Source of the DNA: Gammaproteobacteria bacterium
GTDB taxonomy: Bacteria; Pseudomonadota; Gammaproteobacteria; Pseudomonadales; Pseudohongiellaceae
Length of the DNA: 12,830 nucleotides
Direction: 5' to 3'
Assembly: GCA_947377625.1 (NCBI GenBank)
Contig: CANCGR010000029.1
Location: 1-12,830 of the forward strand
Part shown: positions 1 to 7,602 of the stretch, in pieces
How positions within the stretch are numbered: the first letter of the stretch is position 1
How the letters are laid out: the number at the start of each line of letters is the position of its first letter
Notes under the pieces: model-generated
Told to the model about the DNA's origin: nothing
The model's database searches: none
What the model saw: only the letters and a program-made list of their open reading frames with translations
Program-made: the position numbers and the translations under genes

Positions 1-1158
1 TTCATCAAGGCCGAACAACAGCGAGAAGCTGGCGGCTTCCAGCGTGGAACGCAACAAGTGCGCCTTGCTGGAATTGTGGGCGTCCAGACCCAGCACACAG
101 CCTTTGGCGCGTGGCAGGTTGGGCGTGCGTTCACCGTTGAAGAACGGCAAGGTGATCAGTCCGTCGCAACCAGCGGGGACGCTGGCCACCAATGCATCGA
201 ATTGCGCAAGGCTGATATCGAGCGGCTTGCGCATCAACTCGGTGGCAGAAGTGCAATTCATTGTGCACAGCAGCGGCAGCCAGCCGCCACTGGAACTGCA
301 GAACGCGGCGATATTGCCCTCGGGATCAATCACTGGTGTATCGGAATAGGCGTAGAGAGTGCCGGAGGTACCAAGGCTGATGGTGAGCTCGCCGGCTTTG
401 ACATTGCCGGTGCCGATGGCGCCCATCATATTGTCGCCGCCGCCGGTGGCCACCGGTATGCCGGCAGGTATGCCGTAGCGTTGGGCGATCTCGGTGGTTG
501 TCACACCCACGCATTCATGTTGCGCGAACAGTGGTGGCAAACATTCTCTGAGATCACGTTCGCTGTCCAGCGCTTGCAACATGGCCTTGCTCCAGGCCTT
601 CGCTCGCACATCCAGCAAACCAGTGCCCGAGGCATCGCCATATTCCATGCTGAACTGATTGGTGAGCACATAGTTGAGATAGTCATGCGGCAGCAGGATA
701 TGCGCGAGTTTCGCATAGAGCTCGGGCCGGTGATTACGCAGCCAGCGGATTTTGGGTGCGGTGTAACCAGCTACAACCGGATTACCAGTAAGCTCGATGG
801 CTTTAGCCCTGCCACCACAGCGCTCGGTAATTTCCTGCACTTCCGCTTCGGTGGCGGTGTCACACCAGAGTTTGACTGGCGCCAATACTTCGCCATTTTT
901 ATCGAGCGGCACGAAGCCATGTTGCTGCCCGGAAACGGCAATAGCCTGCACGGACATTTTGATTTCGCTGCTCACCTGATTGAAACAATCTGCCAGCGCA
1001 CTCAGCCACCACTGCGCCAGTTGTTCGGCTTTGCCGCGCTGGTCGCGATCTACCTCAAGCGGTGACGACACCACTGCCACGTGCTGCTTGTGCTCGTAAT
1101 CGTAAAAGACTGCCTTGAGGCTCTGCGTGCCGAGGTCGAGGCCGAGTACTGTTTTCAT
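1..1158 (-). CDS. xylB: Xylulokinase, C-terminal part outside the window
   Basis: ATP-dependent kinase of the FGGY family that converts D-xylulose to D-xylulose 5-phosphate in the cytoplasm, feeding the pentose phosphate pathway. I translated the minus strand by hand from the ATG at 1158: 386 residues remain open to the window edge, so about 100 residues of the usual ~490 are missing. Visible motifs are the N-terminal phosphate-binding stretch GLDLGTQSLK (residues 6-15), the xylulokinase substrate signature SGQQHG (76-81), EYGDASGTGLLDV (172-184), and GGGDN with the putative catalytic base Asp242. The start is supported by AGGA seven bases upstream and by a 4-base ATGA overlap with the stop of the GH43 gene, which suggests translational coupling. 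It is the last gene seen of the xylan operon. No xylose isomerase is present in the window. Family assignment is firm; nothing looks degraded. Confidence 0.95.
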   Translation of the reverse strand, partial: MKTVLGLDLGTQSLKAVFYDYEHKQHVAVVSSPLEVDRDQRGKAEQLAQWWLSALADCFNQVSSEIKMSVQAIAVSGQQHGFVPLDKNGEVLAPVKLWCDTATEAEVQEITERCGGRAKAIELTGNPVVAGYTAPKIRWLRNHRPELYAKLAHILLPHDYLNYVLTNQFSMEYGDASGTGLLDVRAKAWSKAMLQALDSERDLRECLPPLFAQHECVGVTTTEIAQRYGIPAGIPVATGGGDNMMGAIGTGNVKAGELTISLGTSGTLYAYSDTPVIDPEGNIAAFCSSSGGWLPLLCTMNCTSATELMRKPLDISLAQFDALVASVPAGCDGLITLPFFNGERTPNLPRAKGCVLGLDAHNSSKAHLLRSTLEAASFSLLFGLDE

Positions 1159-2798
1159 TGCGTATTCCTGTAGCGCTGCGGGTGCGTTGCATAGTCGGCC
1201 ACACCGTCGTGTTCTATATATTCAAAATAGCGGAAGTCGGCGGCTTGCCGCCGCCCGGAAATATCGTGGCAAGCCATGCCGACAAAAGCGCCGGTAAAAC
1301 TTTTGCCTTCGCCACGGCCGGCCTCGTCGGAAATCAGCGTGTAATCGAGCGGCAACGCAATGCGCTGCCACTGAATGCCATCCAGCGACCACGAGAAATA
1401 CAGTGTTGCATAATCAACTTCGGCGCGCAGATGCACGCTTTTATTTCTCGGCAAAGCAATTTCTTTCACGGCCACGGAAGGGTAGTTCAGCTTCCACAGC
1501 TGGTTGCCTTCACAGCTGAGAATGGTCAGATTTTTTTCACCGGCCTCATTGCAGGTAATACACAGATAATGCAGTTTGTGGGCGTTGTAATAACAGATAA
1601 GCCCGGCCTGTTGTTGCAAGGTGTCGGGTTCAAATTCCACTTCAGTGGTAGCAGTAAACTTGAACGCCTGCTGCCGGCGCGCAATCAATGCTTGCTTGAA
1701 CCAGGAGCCGATCGACTCATGGCCGTACAGGCGCAAATAACCGGGACGGTCCTTGAGGCTGAACATGGTTTCCTGCCACGCAATGCGCAGCCACTGGAAA
1801 TCAAGCGGTAATTGTTGGCAATCGAAATTGGTGCGGGCTGGCGCCTTGGGCCATGGATGCAGTGGCAATTTGGGCGGCGGTGTTTGCAAGTCAGGCTTGT
1901 TGCCGCCATTAGCGAGCCGCAACCAGCCATCTTCACTCCAGTAGGCTTTTTGAATCGCGGTTTCGCGGCCGAGCGGGCAACGGCGCTCGTTGCTGATCGG
2001 GCGGCCACACAGATGTACCAGATACACTTCGCCGTGCTGGGTTTCCACCCAGTCGGCGTGGCCGGCTCTCTGCAAAGGCAATGACGGATCATCCTTGGCA
2101 GTAAGAATGTGCTTGATGGGGTCCACTTCATACGGCCCGGTCAGCGTGTGGGAGCGCGCCATGGTCGCAGCGTGTGAATAACCGGTGCCACCTTCGGCAG
2201 TCAGCAGGTAGTAATAACCGAAGCGTTTGTAGAGGTGCGGGGCTTCCGTCAGACGCAGATCAGTGCCTTTGAAAATATTCTGGATGGGGCCAATGAGTTT
2301 TTTCTGCGTGGGAGAGTATTCCTGTAACACGATGCCGTTGAATGGATGCTGGTCGGGCCGGAAATCCCAATGCATGTTGACCAACCACTTGCGGCCATCG
2401 TCATCGTGAAACAACGAAGGATCGAAACCACTGCTGTTCAGATAGACCGGATCAGACCAGCGGCCATCAATGGTGGCGCAGGTGGTGAGATAGTTATGCA
2501 TGTCCTTGAAACTGCCTTCGTGGCGTTTCACGTCGGTATAGATCAGGTAGAACAAACCGTCGCTGTAACTCAGACATGGTGCCCAGATGCCGGCAGAATC
2601 CGGGTCGCCGCGCATGTCGAGCAGCTCAGTGCGATCCAGTGGATGCGCAAGCAGGCGCCAGTTCACCAGATCTTTGGAATGGTGGATCTGCACACCCGGA
2701 TACCACTCGAAGGTGGACGTGGCGATGTAGTAGTCATCATTGAGCCGCACAATGGAAGGGTCGGGATTGAAGCCGGGCAGAATTGGATTGGTAATCAT
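1155..2798 (-). CDS. xynB: GH43 beta-xylosidase, cytoplasmic (XynB/SXA type)
   Basis: Inverting exo-acting xylan 1,4-beta-xylosidase that releases xylose from the non-reducing end of short xylo-oligosaccharides; side activity on arabinofuranosides is common in this subgroup. The 547-residue protein starts with a five-blade propeller domain containing NPILPGFNPDPS (Asp13, predicted general base), GFDPSLF (Asp126, pKa modulator) and TEAPHLY (Glu185, general acid). These sit at almost the same positions as Asp14, Asp127 and Glu186 of the Selenomonas enzyme. GHADW and GRETAIQKAYW (Arg278) follow. Residues from about 325 to the end form the C-terminal beta-sandwich that closes the active site in this subfamily. 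There is no signal peptide, so it should act in the cytoplasm. I chose the ATG at 2798 rather than one 48 bases upstream because the family conserved start begins here and its ATG overlaps the transporter stop (ATGA). Transporter followed by GH43 matches the xynP-xynB order of Bacillus. Confidence 0.95.
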   Translation of the reverse strand: MITNPILPGFNPDPSIVRLNDDYYIATSTFEWYPGVQIHHSKDLVNWRLLAHPLDRTELLDMRGDPDSAGIWAPCLSYSDGLFYLIYTDVKRHEGSFKDMHNYLTTCATIDGRWSDPVYLNSSGFDPSLFHDDDGRKWLVNMHWDFRPDQHPFNGIVLQEYSPTQKKLIGPIQNIFKGTDLRLTEAPHLYKRFGYYYLLTAEGGTGYSHAATMARSHTLTGPYEVDPIKHILTAKDDPSLPLQRAGHADWVETQHGEVYLVHLCGRPISNERRCPLGRETAIQKAYWSEDGWLRLANGGNKPDLQTPPPKLPLHPWPKAPARTNFDCQQLPLDFQWLRIAWQETMFSLKDRPGYLRLYGHESIGSWFKQALIARRQQAFKFTATTEVEFEPDTLQQQAGLICYYNAHKLHYLCITCNEAGEKNLTILSCEGNQLWKLNYPSVAVKEIALPRNKSVHLRAEVDYATLYFSWSLDGIQWQRIALPLDYTLISDEAGRGEGKSFTGAFVGMACHDISGRRQAADFRYFEYIEHDGVADYATHPQRYRNTQ

Positions 2799-4144
2799 AG
2801 GTCTCTTTGTTCCCAGCCTTTGGTCAGTTTGTAAAATTGCAGGCACACCAGCACCAGCGCGGCGCCAACCACTGAACTGCCGGCGTAAATAATCAGAATG
2901 CCCTGCAAGGCTTGATCAGTTTGCACGGCTTTGGGCACATAGCCGAACACGCTCAGCAACCAGCCCACCGACGCGCCACCAATGGCGTTGCCCATTTTCA
3001 ATGCCAGCAGATGGCCGGCGACGAACATGCCCATCGCGCCCTTGCCAAATTTTTTCAGACCGAAATCGACCGTGTCAGGCACGGTGGAAAACAGCATTGG
3101 CACAAACATCATGTGGCAGAAGTTCGACAGCATGATCATGCCGAGGCCGAGCAACACCGCGTCACGCGGCAGCAGGAACAGCAACAGGTTGATGGTGAGC
3201 GTGCCGGATACCGCCAGCCGCATGACAGTGACCTTGCACAGCTTCTTCACCAATACGCTGGCGGTGAGTGCGCCGGCCACGCCGGCCACCATCGTCAGCG
3301 TCAGGAATGCACTGATCAAGTTGTCGGTATTGGCAAACATACCGGTGAGATTGTCTTTGAGCAGGTAGTAATCGACGAAGTAAGGTTTGACGCCACCTTG
3401 CATGGCGCCACGCGTCATGATGATCAGTGTAGCCAGCGCAATGATCTGCCATTGCGGATTGGTAAGCATGGCCCATACATCCGACAGCACGCTGTGTTTG
3501 GCAGTGGTTTCATTGATCGCCACGCGTTCGCGGGTCAACGCAAAGCAGCCGAAGAAACAGAGCACGGCCACAATCGCCATCACTGTCATCGCCAGTGTGT
3601 AACCCAATTCGCGATTGCCATTGCCCAGCAGATTCACCAAGGGCAGCACCGAGGCTGACACCAGCGCACCACCCACCATTGCCATGGCGAAACGAAAGGT
3701 CTGCACGTTGGCACGCTCTTGCGTGTCTTCAGTGATGACGCCACCGAGAGCCGAGTAGGGGATGTTGACCGCGGTGTAGGCCGCCATCAGCAGCGCATAG
3801 GAAATATAGGCATAGACCAGCTTGGTGCCGACGCCGGCGTGGGGAGTGATGAACGCGGCAATCGCCAGCAAGCCGTAAGGCACGGCGACCCACAGCATCC
3901 ATGGCCGGTAGCGGCCGTACTTCGTGCGGGTGCGGTCTGCTACGGCCCCCATCATCGGATCAAGAAACGCATCAAATACCCGCACCACCAGCAACAAGGT
4001 GCCGGCTGCTGCCGCTTCGATGCCGTACACATCGGTATAGAAATACAGCAGCAGATTAGTGACCGCTTGATAGACGATGTTGCTGGCGGTATCACCGAGG
4101 CCGTAGCCAAGTTTTTCCTTCAGGCTGAGCGGAGCATGGCTCAT
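2795..4144 (-). CDS. GPH-family sugar:cation symporter (xyloside transporter)
   Basis: Inner-membrane symporter of the glycoside-pentoside-hexuronide family (major facilitator fold), probably importing xylo-oligosaccharides or xylosides with H+ or Na+. The 449-residue protein has about twelve hydrophobic helices. It carries the family signature in the loop between helices 2 and 3, with DPMMGAVADRTRTKYGRYRPW in residues 62-82. The N-terminus KLGYGLGDTASN is also typical of the family. Two ATG codons are possible, at 4156 and 4144. I prefer 4144 because a GGA lies seven bases before it, while the upstream ATG has only a CA-rich leader. It sits 52 bases after aguA, and its stop overlaps the start of the GH43 gene. 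Context points to XynP-like function; substrate is inferred from neighbours, since GPH members also carry melibiose, glucuronides or pentoses. Confidence 0.9.
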   Translation of the reverse strand: MSHAPLSLKEKLGYGLGDTASNIVYQAVTNLLLYFYTDVYGIEAAAAGTLLLVVRVFDAFLDPMMGAVADRTRTKYGRYRPWMLWVAVPYGLLAIAAFITPHAGVGTKLVYAYISYALLMAAYTAVNIPYSALGGVITEDTQERANVQTFRFAMAMVGGALVSASVLPLVNLLGNGNRELGYTLAMTVMAIVAVLCFFGCFALTRERVAINETTAKHSVLSDVWAMLTNPQWQIIALATLIIMTRGAMQGGVKPYFVDYYLLKDNLTGMFANTDNLISAFLTLTMVAGVAGALTASVLVKKLCKVTVMRLAVSGTLTINLLLFLLPRDAVLLGLGMIMLSNFCHMMFVPMLFSTVPDTVDFGLKKFGKGAMGMFVAGHLLALKMGNAIGGASVGWLLSVFGYVPKAVQTDQALQGILIIYAGSSVVGAALVLVCLQFYKLTKGWEQRDL

Positions 4145-4166
4145 GGTCGTTTCCATTGTTGGTTGG

Positions 4167-4187
4167 TTGTTGTTGTTGTTGTTGTTG
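4167..4187 (-). repeat. (CAA)7 tract in the leader of the transporter gene
   Basis: On the plus strand seven perfect TTG triplets run through this stretch, that is (CAA)7 in the mRNA sense, followed by CC AACC AACA up to the transporter start region. The tract begins only nine bases after the aguA stop and fills most of the intergenic gap. CAA repeats do not fold, so the transcript here should be single-stranded. It could act as an unstructured ribosome-loading leader, or be a slippage-prone repeat. Role is inference. Confidence 0.85.
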
Positions 4188-4196
4188 TGGATGAGG

Positions 4197-6350
4197 TTAG
4201 CCGGGTGCGCTCGGAAAACTCAGCGCTTGGTAGTATTCCAGATTGTAGGCAGGCGCTTGCACTCCTTTTGGCAACGGCAGTTTGGAGATCGACATGAAGT
4301 AGGCGACACACGCATCGCGCCACCACTGGGCTTCGTTCAACTGGATCTGCAGGAATTCTTTGGCCTTGAGAAAACGCTCGGCATCGACATAGGGTTCGAG
4401 TGTTTGCCACTGCTGGCCCATGGCTGCGACTTCCGCGACACCGTGATCATAGTGCTGCAGCAGTTCTTCCCACAGTGTGCGGCCTGAATGCATTTTGTAT
4501 TGCCAGCTGACATGACGGAACCACAGCAGGTATTGCTCGTTGTTGGCCTGCGGATCGGCAAAGTGCTGCGCGGCTGCTGCCGCATATTGTGATAACGCAG
4601 CACTGCCGGTGTCGGTGCGGTCAAAGCCGATGCCTTGCTGATCGGCGCGGTGATAGTAGACAGGATTCCATTCAGGACGTTTCTGGTCGCTGACCCAGGG
4701 GGCTGGTCCGTAGTGATGACCAGTGCCCATGATGTGCGCAAGGCCGAGCGGTGTCATGTAATCAACCACTGCTTCGCGCGAACGCAGCATGAGTTGGGTG
4801 GCAGTTTCAACAAAGGTTGGGTCGGATGAAAAGGTTTGGGTCAGCCAATCGCGTGCTATTTGCGCGGAGCTGGCCAGCGGGTCCCACGCGAGTCGGCCGA
4901 ACGCATACCAGTTGGCCTGATTGAAATCGGAGCCGCTCCAGTCACGATCACTGCCGATGTTGGCGACGCCGGCAATGCCGCTGAGTTTGTGTTGTTCCAG
5001 TGAACCGTCGATCACTTTCGCCACCAGTGAACCTGCGCCTTTGGCATAGGTGTCTGCCTTCAACACTTCTTCATACTGTGCGCCCAGGTAAACCAGATGG
5101 GTAGCAAATCCGAGATATTCCTTGGTGATCTGGAACTCCATCATCAGCGGCGTGTTGGGCATGGCGCCAAACAGCGGATGAAACGGTTCGCGTGGCTGAA
5201 AATCGATGGCACCGTTTTTGACTTGCACGATGACGTTGTCGGCAAACTTGCCATCGAGCGGTTTGAATTCTGACCAGGCTTGTTTGTGGCGGTCTTCCGG
5301 ATTTACGTCGGAATAGACAAAGGCGCGCCACATCACCACACCGCCATGGGCTTTAAGAGCAGCAGCCAGCATGTTGGCGCCATCGGCATGCGTGCGACCA
5401 AAATCGTTGGGGCCGGGCTGGCCTTCGGAATTGGCTTTGACAAGAAAGCCGCCGAAGTCGGGGATCAGTTGGTAAATTTCATCGGCCTTGCTGTTCCACC
5501 ACTTCTGTACGTTGGCATCGAGCGGGTCAGAGGTTTTGAGTCCGCCGATTTCCTGCGGTGCGCTGAAGCGTGCTGACAAATACACCTTGATGCCCCACGG
5601 GCGCATTATCCTGGCTATGGCAGCCACTTTCTCAAGGTAGGCCGGAGTGAGAATACGCGCATTGGAGTTGACGTTGTTGAGCACAGTGCCATTGATGCCT
5701 ATCGACGCATTGGCACGTGCGTACTGTTCGTAGCGCGCATCAAGATATTGCGGCAGGCGCCACCAGTCCCAGAGGGATTGGCCGGCATAGCCGCGTTCCA
5801 CTTTGCGATCAAGATTGTCCCAGTGGTTAAGCAAGCGCAGCGAAATTTTCGGGTTGCTCACTATATCCAGTTTGGCGAGTGCGTTATCAAGCTGGAATTT
5901 TCGCAGTAATTCGAACACGCCATAGAGCAGGCCAATATCGGTATTGGCAGCAACCACGATCACCGCATGGCCTTCCAGTGTGATTGCCCGCAGCACAAAG
6001 CCTTCATTGCCGATGTTTTGCAAGGGCAATGCTTGCTGGTCGAGTGGTGCGTATTTGCCTGCGACAGCCAGCACGATGCTGCCGTCGTGAATCTGTTCAC
6101 TGCCTGGCAATTTTTTGCCGGCGAGTCCGGCCACACCCAGTGCGAGTTCGTTGCGCGCGCGTTGCGTTGTTGGGGTTTCTGCCGCTTTGAACACATAGTC
6201 AATCGCATGAGTTGCTACTTGCGCCGCTTGCGTCTTTGGCAGCGCGGCATAGCGCAACCACAACTCATGGCCATCCTCCGCATGCAGTTGCGTGACCGCA
6301 CTGAGCAGCAGCAGACAAAGGCAGCGCGATATCCACACAATGGATTTCAT
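4197..6350 (-). CDS. aguA: Alpha-glucuronidase, GH67, exported
   Basis: Inverting enzyme that removes 4-O-methyl-D-glucuronic acid or glucuronic acid from the non-reducing terminal xylose of aldouronic oligosaccharides made from glucuronoxylan. The 717-residue protein is full length for the family. Residues 1-24 form a signal peptide with a hydrophobic core and likely cleavage after LHA; no lipobox is seen, so it is probably periplasmic or otherwise exported. Domains follow the GH67 plan: N-terminal alpha/beta domain (about 25-150), a central TIM barrel (about 150-480) and a helical C-terminal domain. Predicted catalytic residues are the acid Glu309 in KANSEGQPGP, and Asp383 (AIDFQPREP) with Glu411 (TKEYLG), which keep the 28-residue spacing of the Asp/Glu pair in characterised enzymes. 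It is the first gene of the minus-strand xylan operon. The Shine-Dalgarno is poor (GAG far upstream), but the signal peptide begins exactly at this ATG. Confidence 0.96.
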   Translation of the reverse strand: MKSIVWISRCLCLLLLSAVTQLHAEDGHELWLRYAALPKTQAAQVATHAIDYVFKAAETPTTQRARNELALGVAGLAGKKLPGSEQIHDGSIVLAVAGKYAPLDQQALPLQNIGNEGFVLRAITLEGHAVIVVAANTDIGLLYGVFELLRKFQLDNALAKLDIVSNPKISLRLLNHWDNLDRKVERGYAGQSLWDWWRLPQYLDARYEQYARANASIGINGTVLNNVNSNARILTPAYLEKVAAIARIMRPWGIKVYLSARFSAPQEIGGLKTSDPLDANVQKWWNSKADEIYQLIPDFGGFLVKANSEGQPGPNDFGRTHADGANMLAAALKAHGGVVMWRAFVYSDVNPEDRHKQAWSEFKPLDGKFADNVIVQVKNGAIDFQPREPFHPLFGAMPNTPLMMEFQITKEYLGFATHLVYLGAQYEEVLKADTYAKGAGSLVAKVIDGSLEQHKLSGIAGVANIGSDRDWSGSDFNQANWYAFGRLAWDPLASSAQIARDWLTQTFSSDPTFVETATQLMLRSREAVVDYMTPLGLAHIMGTGHHYGPAPWVSDQKRPEWNPVYYHRADQQGIGFDRTDTGSAALSQYAAAAAQHFADPQANNEQYLLWFRHVSWQYKMHSGRTLWEELLQHYDHGVAEVAAMGQQWQTLEPYVDAERFLKAKEFLQIQLNEAQWWRDACVAYFMSISKLPLPKGVQAPAYNLEYYQALSFPSAPG

Positions 6351-6360
6351 GAATTACAGC

Positions 6361-6483
6361 TCAGTTGCCAGCTTCATCAGGCGTTGATGCGTTGTATTTC
6401 AGCAGCAGCCTGAACATGCACTCGTAGCGCGCTACCAGTTTCTCGGCAATAGGAAAAGAGGCTGGATCAGGGAAGCGTTGCAT
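6361..6483 (-). pseudogene. 40-codon ORF resembling a GH10 xylanase fragment
   Basis: On the minus strand an ATG at 6483 opens a 40-residue frame ending in TGA ten bases before the aguA start. The middle, EKLVARYECMFRLLLKYN (residues 14-31), looks like the GH10 xylanase segment that follows the nucleophile strand, where an RY..lF..flKY helix normally precedes a VTFWG strand. Here VTFWG is missing, no nucleophile ITELD motif is found upstream, and the frame has a stop 13 codons before the ATG. There is no Shine-Dalgarno. It may be the last trace of a xylanase gene lost from the head of the operon. It may equally be chance, or simply a regulatory leader. The similarity is from memory of the family pattern, not from a search. 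Confidence 0.22.
6422..6437 (-). promoter_or_regulatory. Candidate XylR/LacI-type operator upstream of aguA
   Basis: The minus strand reads TGGTAGCGCGCTACGA. Its core GTAGCGCGCTAC (6424-6435) is a perfect 12-bp palindrome with a CG centre, as in LacI-family operators. It resembles the XylR box I recall from Xanthomonas xylan genes (TGGTAGCGCTAACA), with two extra bases in the middle. It lies about 70-85 bases before the aguA start, where a repressor site is expected. A very weak -35/-10 pair (TTGCCG, 17 bases, TACGAG) spans it on the minus strand. The same bases also fall in a short open stretch that could once have been coding, so this remains a candidate. Confidence 0.4.
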
Positions 6484-6613
6484 AAGGGAATTTCTATTGT
6501 TGTTTTTCCCCCGATGCTCTCACTTGTGCGCGCGTGGATGCAACACAATGTGGGTTGGCTTTCCCGGCGGATTTCTGCACACTCGCCTTGGCATTTTTAC
6601 TGAAAGAACCCGC

Positions 6614-7519
6614 ATGAATACCTGGCAACGCTGGCTACTGGCTCCGCAAACACATTGGTTCCGAAAACTGCTGTTTCAGATTCATCTGTGGCTGGGCATC
6701 GCATTTGGGCTCTATGTGCTCATCATCAGCATCAGTGGCAGTGCACTGCTGCTGAAATCGCCGTTCTACGGCTGGTTTGAACCCAAGGACATCGATCCGC
6801 CGGCGGACGCCGTGATGATGACTGACGACGAGGTTGCCAAAAAAATGGCCGAGGTTTATGCCGGCTACGAGATTGGTTTCACCTTTCCTTCGCTTGAACG
6901 TAACCGTGCCACCTACGTGGTGCTGAACAAGGACGGCAAAGTCTATTCCCACTACTTCAACCAGTTCACCGGCGAAGACCAGGGCGCTGCCAATCCGTGG
7001 CCAATCAAGACCGTGCAGTGGCTGGCTGATATCCACGCCGAATTGACCTTGGGGCGTCGGCTGGGTCGCCAGGTGAACGGCTGGGGCGGTGTGTTGTTTG
7101 TGCTGATGAGTTTGAGCGGGCTCATTTTGTGGTGGCAGGGGCGCGCACGTTGGTACGAAGGCTTTGTGATCTTGCCGAACAGCCCGCGCGGCTTGATGTG
7201 GCAGCTACACACGTTTCTGGGTTTCTGGTCTCTGCTGTTGATGCTGGCGTGGGGTGTGTCGGGTTTTCAGCTGGGCTTCCCGGCACTGGTTGATCACATG
7301 ATCAACTGGTTGGACGACGATCTCACTGACGGTCATCGCCCCACCAGTTGGCTGCGCTTTTTCCGCTCGGTGCATTTCGCGCGTTTCGGCGAAGGCGCAT
7401 TTGCACGCTGGCTGTGGATCATCGCCAGCTTTCTGCCCACACTGATTCTCATCAGCGGTGTTGTGGTGTGGTGGAAGCGCGTGGTGGTCAAACGCTGGAA
7501 GCGTTACACCGCTGGGTAA
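6614..7519 (+). CDS. PepSY-associated membrane protein, possible heme-binding ferric reductase
   Basis: Inner-membrane protein of the PepSY_TM family, which includes the siderophore-iron reductases PiuB/FsrB. The 301-residue product has four predicted helices: about 19-43, 154-174, 197-222 and 264-287. A periplasmic domain (about 45-140) lies between the first two and has the PepSY-like pattern of an alpha/beta unit. His24, His141, His199 and His254 lie in or at the ends of helices and could ligate heme; this is inference. I chose the ATG at 6614, where a typical short cytoplasmic segment leads straight into helix 1. An in-frame ATG 117 bases upstream would add a Cys-rich, non-homologous-looking extension. 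AAAGAA gives a weak ribosome site. The kinase gene follows after 83 bases. The natural role is probably iron or electron transfer; no siderophore receptor gene is present here to confirm it. Confidence 0.85.
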   Translation: MNTWQRWLLAPQTHWFRKLLFQIHLWLGIAFGLYVLIISISGSALLLKSPFYGWFEPKDIDPPADAVMMTDDEVAKKMAEVYAGYEIGFTFPSLERNRATYVVLNKDGKVYSHYFNQFTGEDQGAANPWPIKTVQWLADIHAELTLGRRLGRQVNGWGGVLFVLMSLSGLILWWQGRARWYEGFVILPNSPRGLMWQLHTFLGFWSLLLMLAWGVSGFQLGFPALVDHMINWLDDDLTDGHRPTSWLRFFRSVHFARFGEGAFARWLWIIASFLPTLILISGVVVWWKRVVVKRWKRYTAG

Positions 7520-7591
7520 TGCGCGGGAAAATTCCGGTTGGAACAGCATTGGACGCAAGTGTAGGTGCAGTAGTAGATTCCTTCGGGCATT

Positions 7592-7597
7592 GAGGGG
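7592..7597 (+). promoter_or_regulatory. Shine-Dalgarno of the histidine kinase
   Basis: GAGGGG lies five bases before the ATG at 7603 and fixes the start of the kinase gene. It is the clearest ribosome site among the plus-strand genes. Confidence 0.7.
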
Positions 7598-7602
7598 CGC
7601 GC

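Larger units (their letters stand above)
6351..6613. other. Divergent intergenic region between aguA and the PepSY gene
   Basis: This 263-base spacer must hold the promoters of both divergent units. I see the palindromic operator candidate and the xylanase-like fragment described separately. I find no convincing sigma-70 promoter for the PepSY gene: TTGGCA near 6587 is too close to the start codon to serve as its -35. No Fur-box-like repeat, tRNA or terminator hairpin is visible. Confidence 0.6.

Noticed and set aside
58..1065. A 335-codon open frame on the plus strand
   Set aside because: It lies antisense to xylB, whose translation shows all xylulokinase motifs. The antisense product is His/Gln-rich with no recognisable domain, so it is a codon-bias shadow.
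1163..1178. TGTAGCGCTGCG near the xylB start as a second XylR-like box
   Set aside because: It is inside the GH43 coding end, is not a full palindrome, and lies within an operon where no promoter is needed.
2799..2846. N-terminal extension of the GH43 gene to an upstream ATG
   Set aside because: It would overlap the transporter by 52 bases and add 16 residues not typical of the family. The ATGA junction and the family start fit the ATG at 2798.
2912..3658. A 248-codon open frame on the plus strand
   Set aside because: It is antisense to the GPH transporter and composed mostly of His, Gln and Arg, which is the usual reverse-strand image of a membrane protein gene.
6497..6613. N-terminal extension of the PepSY protein
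   Set aside because: The extra 39 residues are Cys/Arg-rich with no membrane or signal character, and PepSY proteins normally begin just before helix 1.
7520..7602. TTGGAC with TAGATT as a promoter for the kinase gene
   Set aside because: The spacing is 19 bases and the -10 matches only 4 of 6, too weak to report in an 83-base gap.
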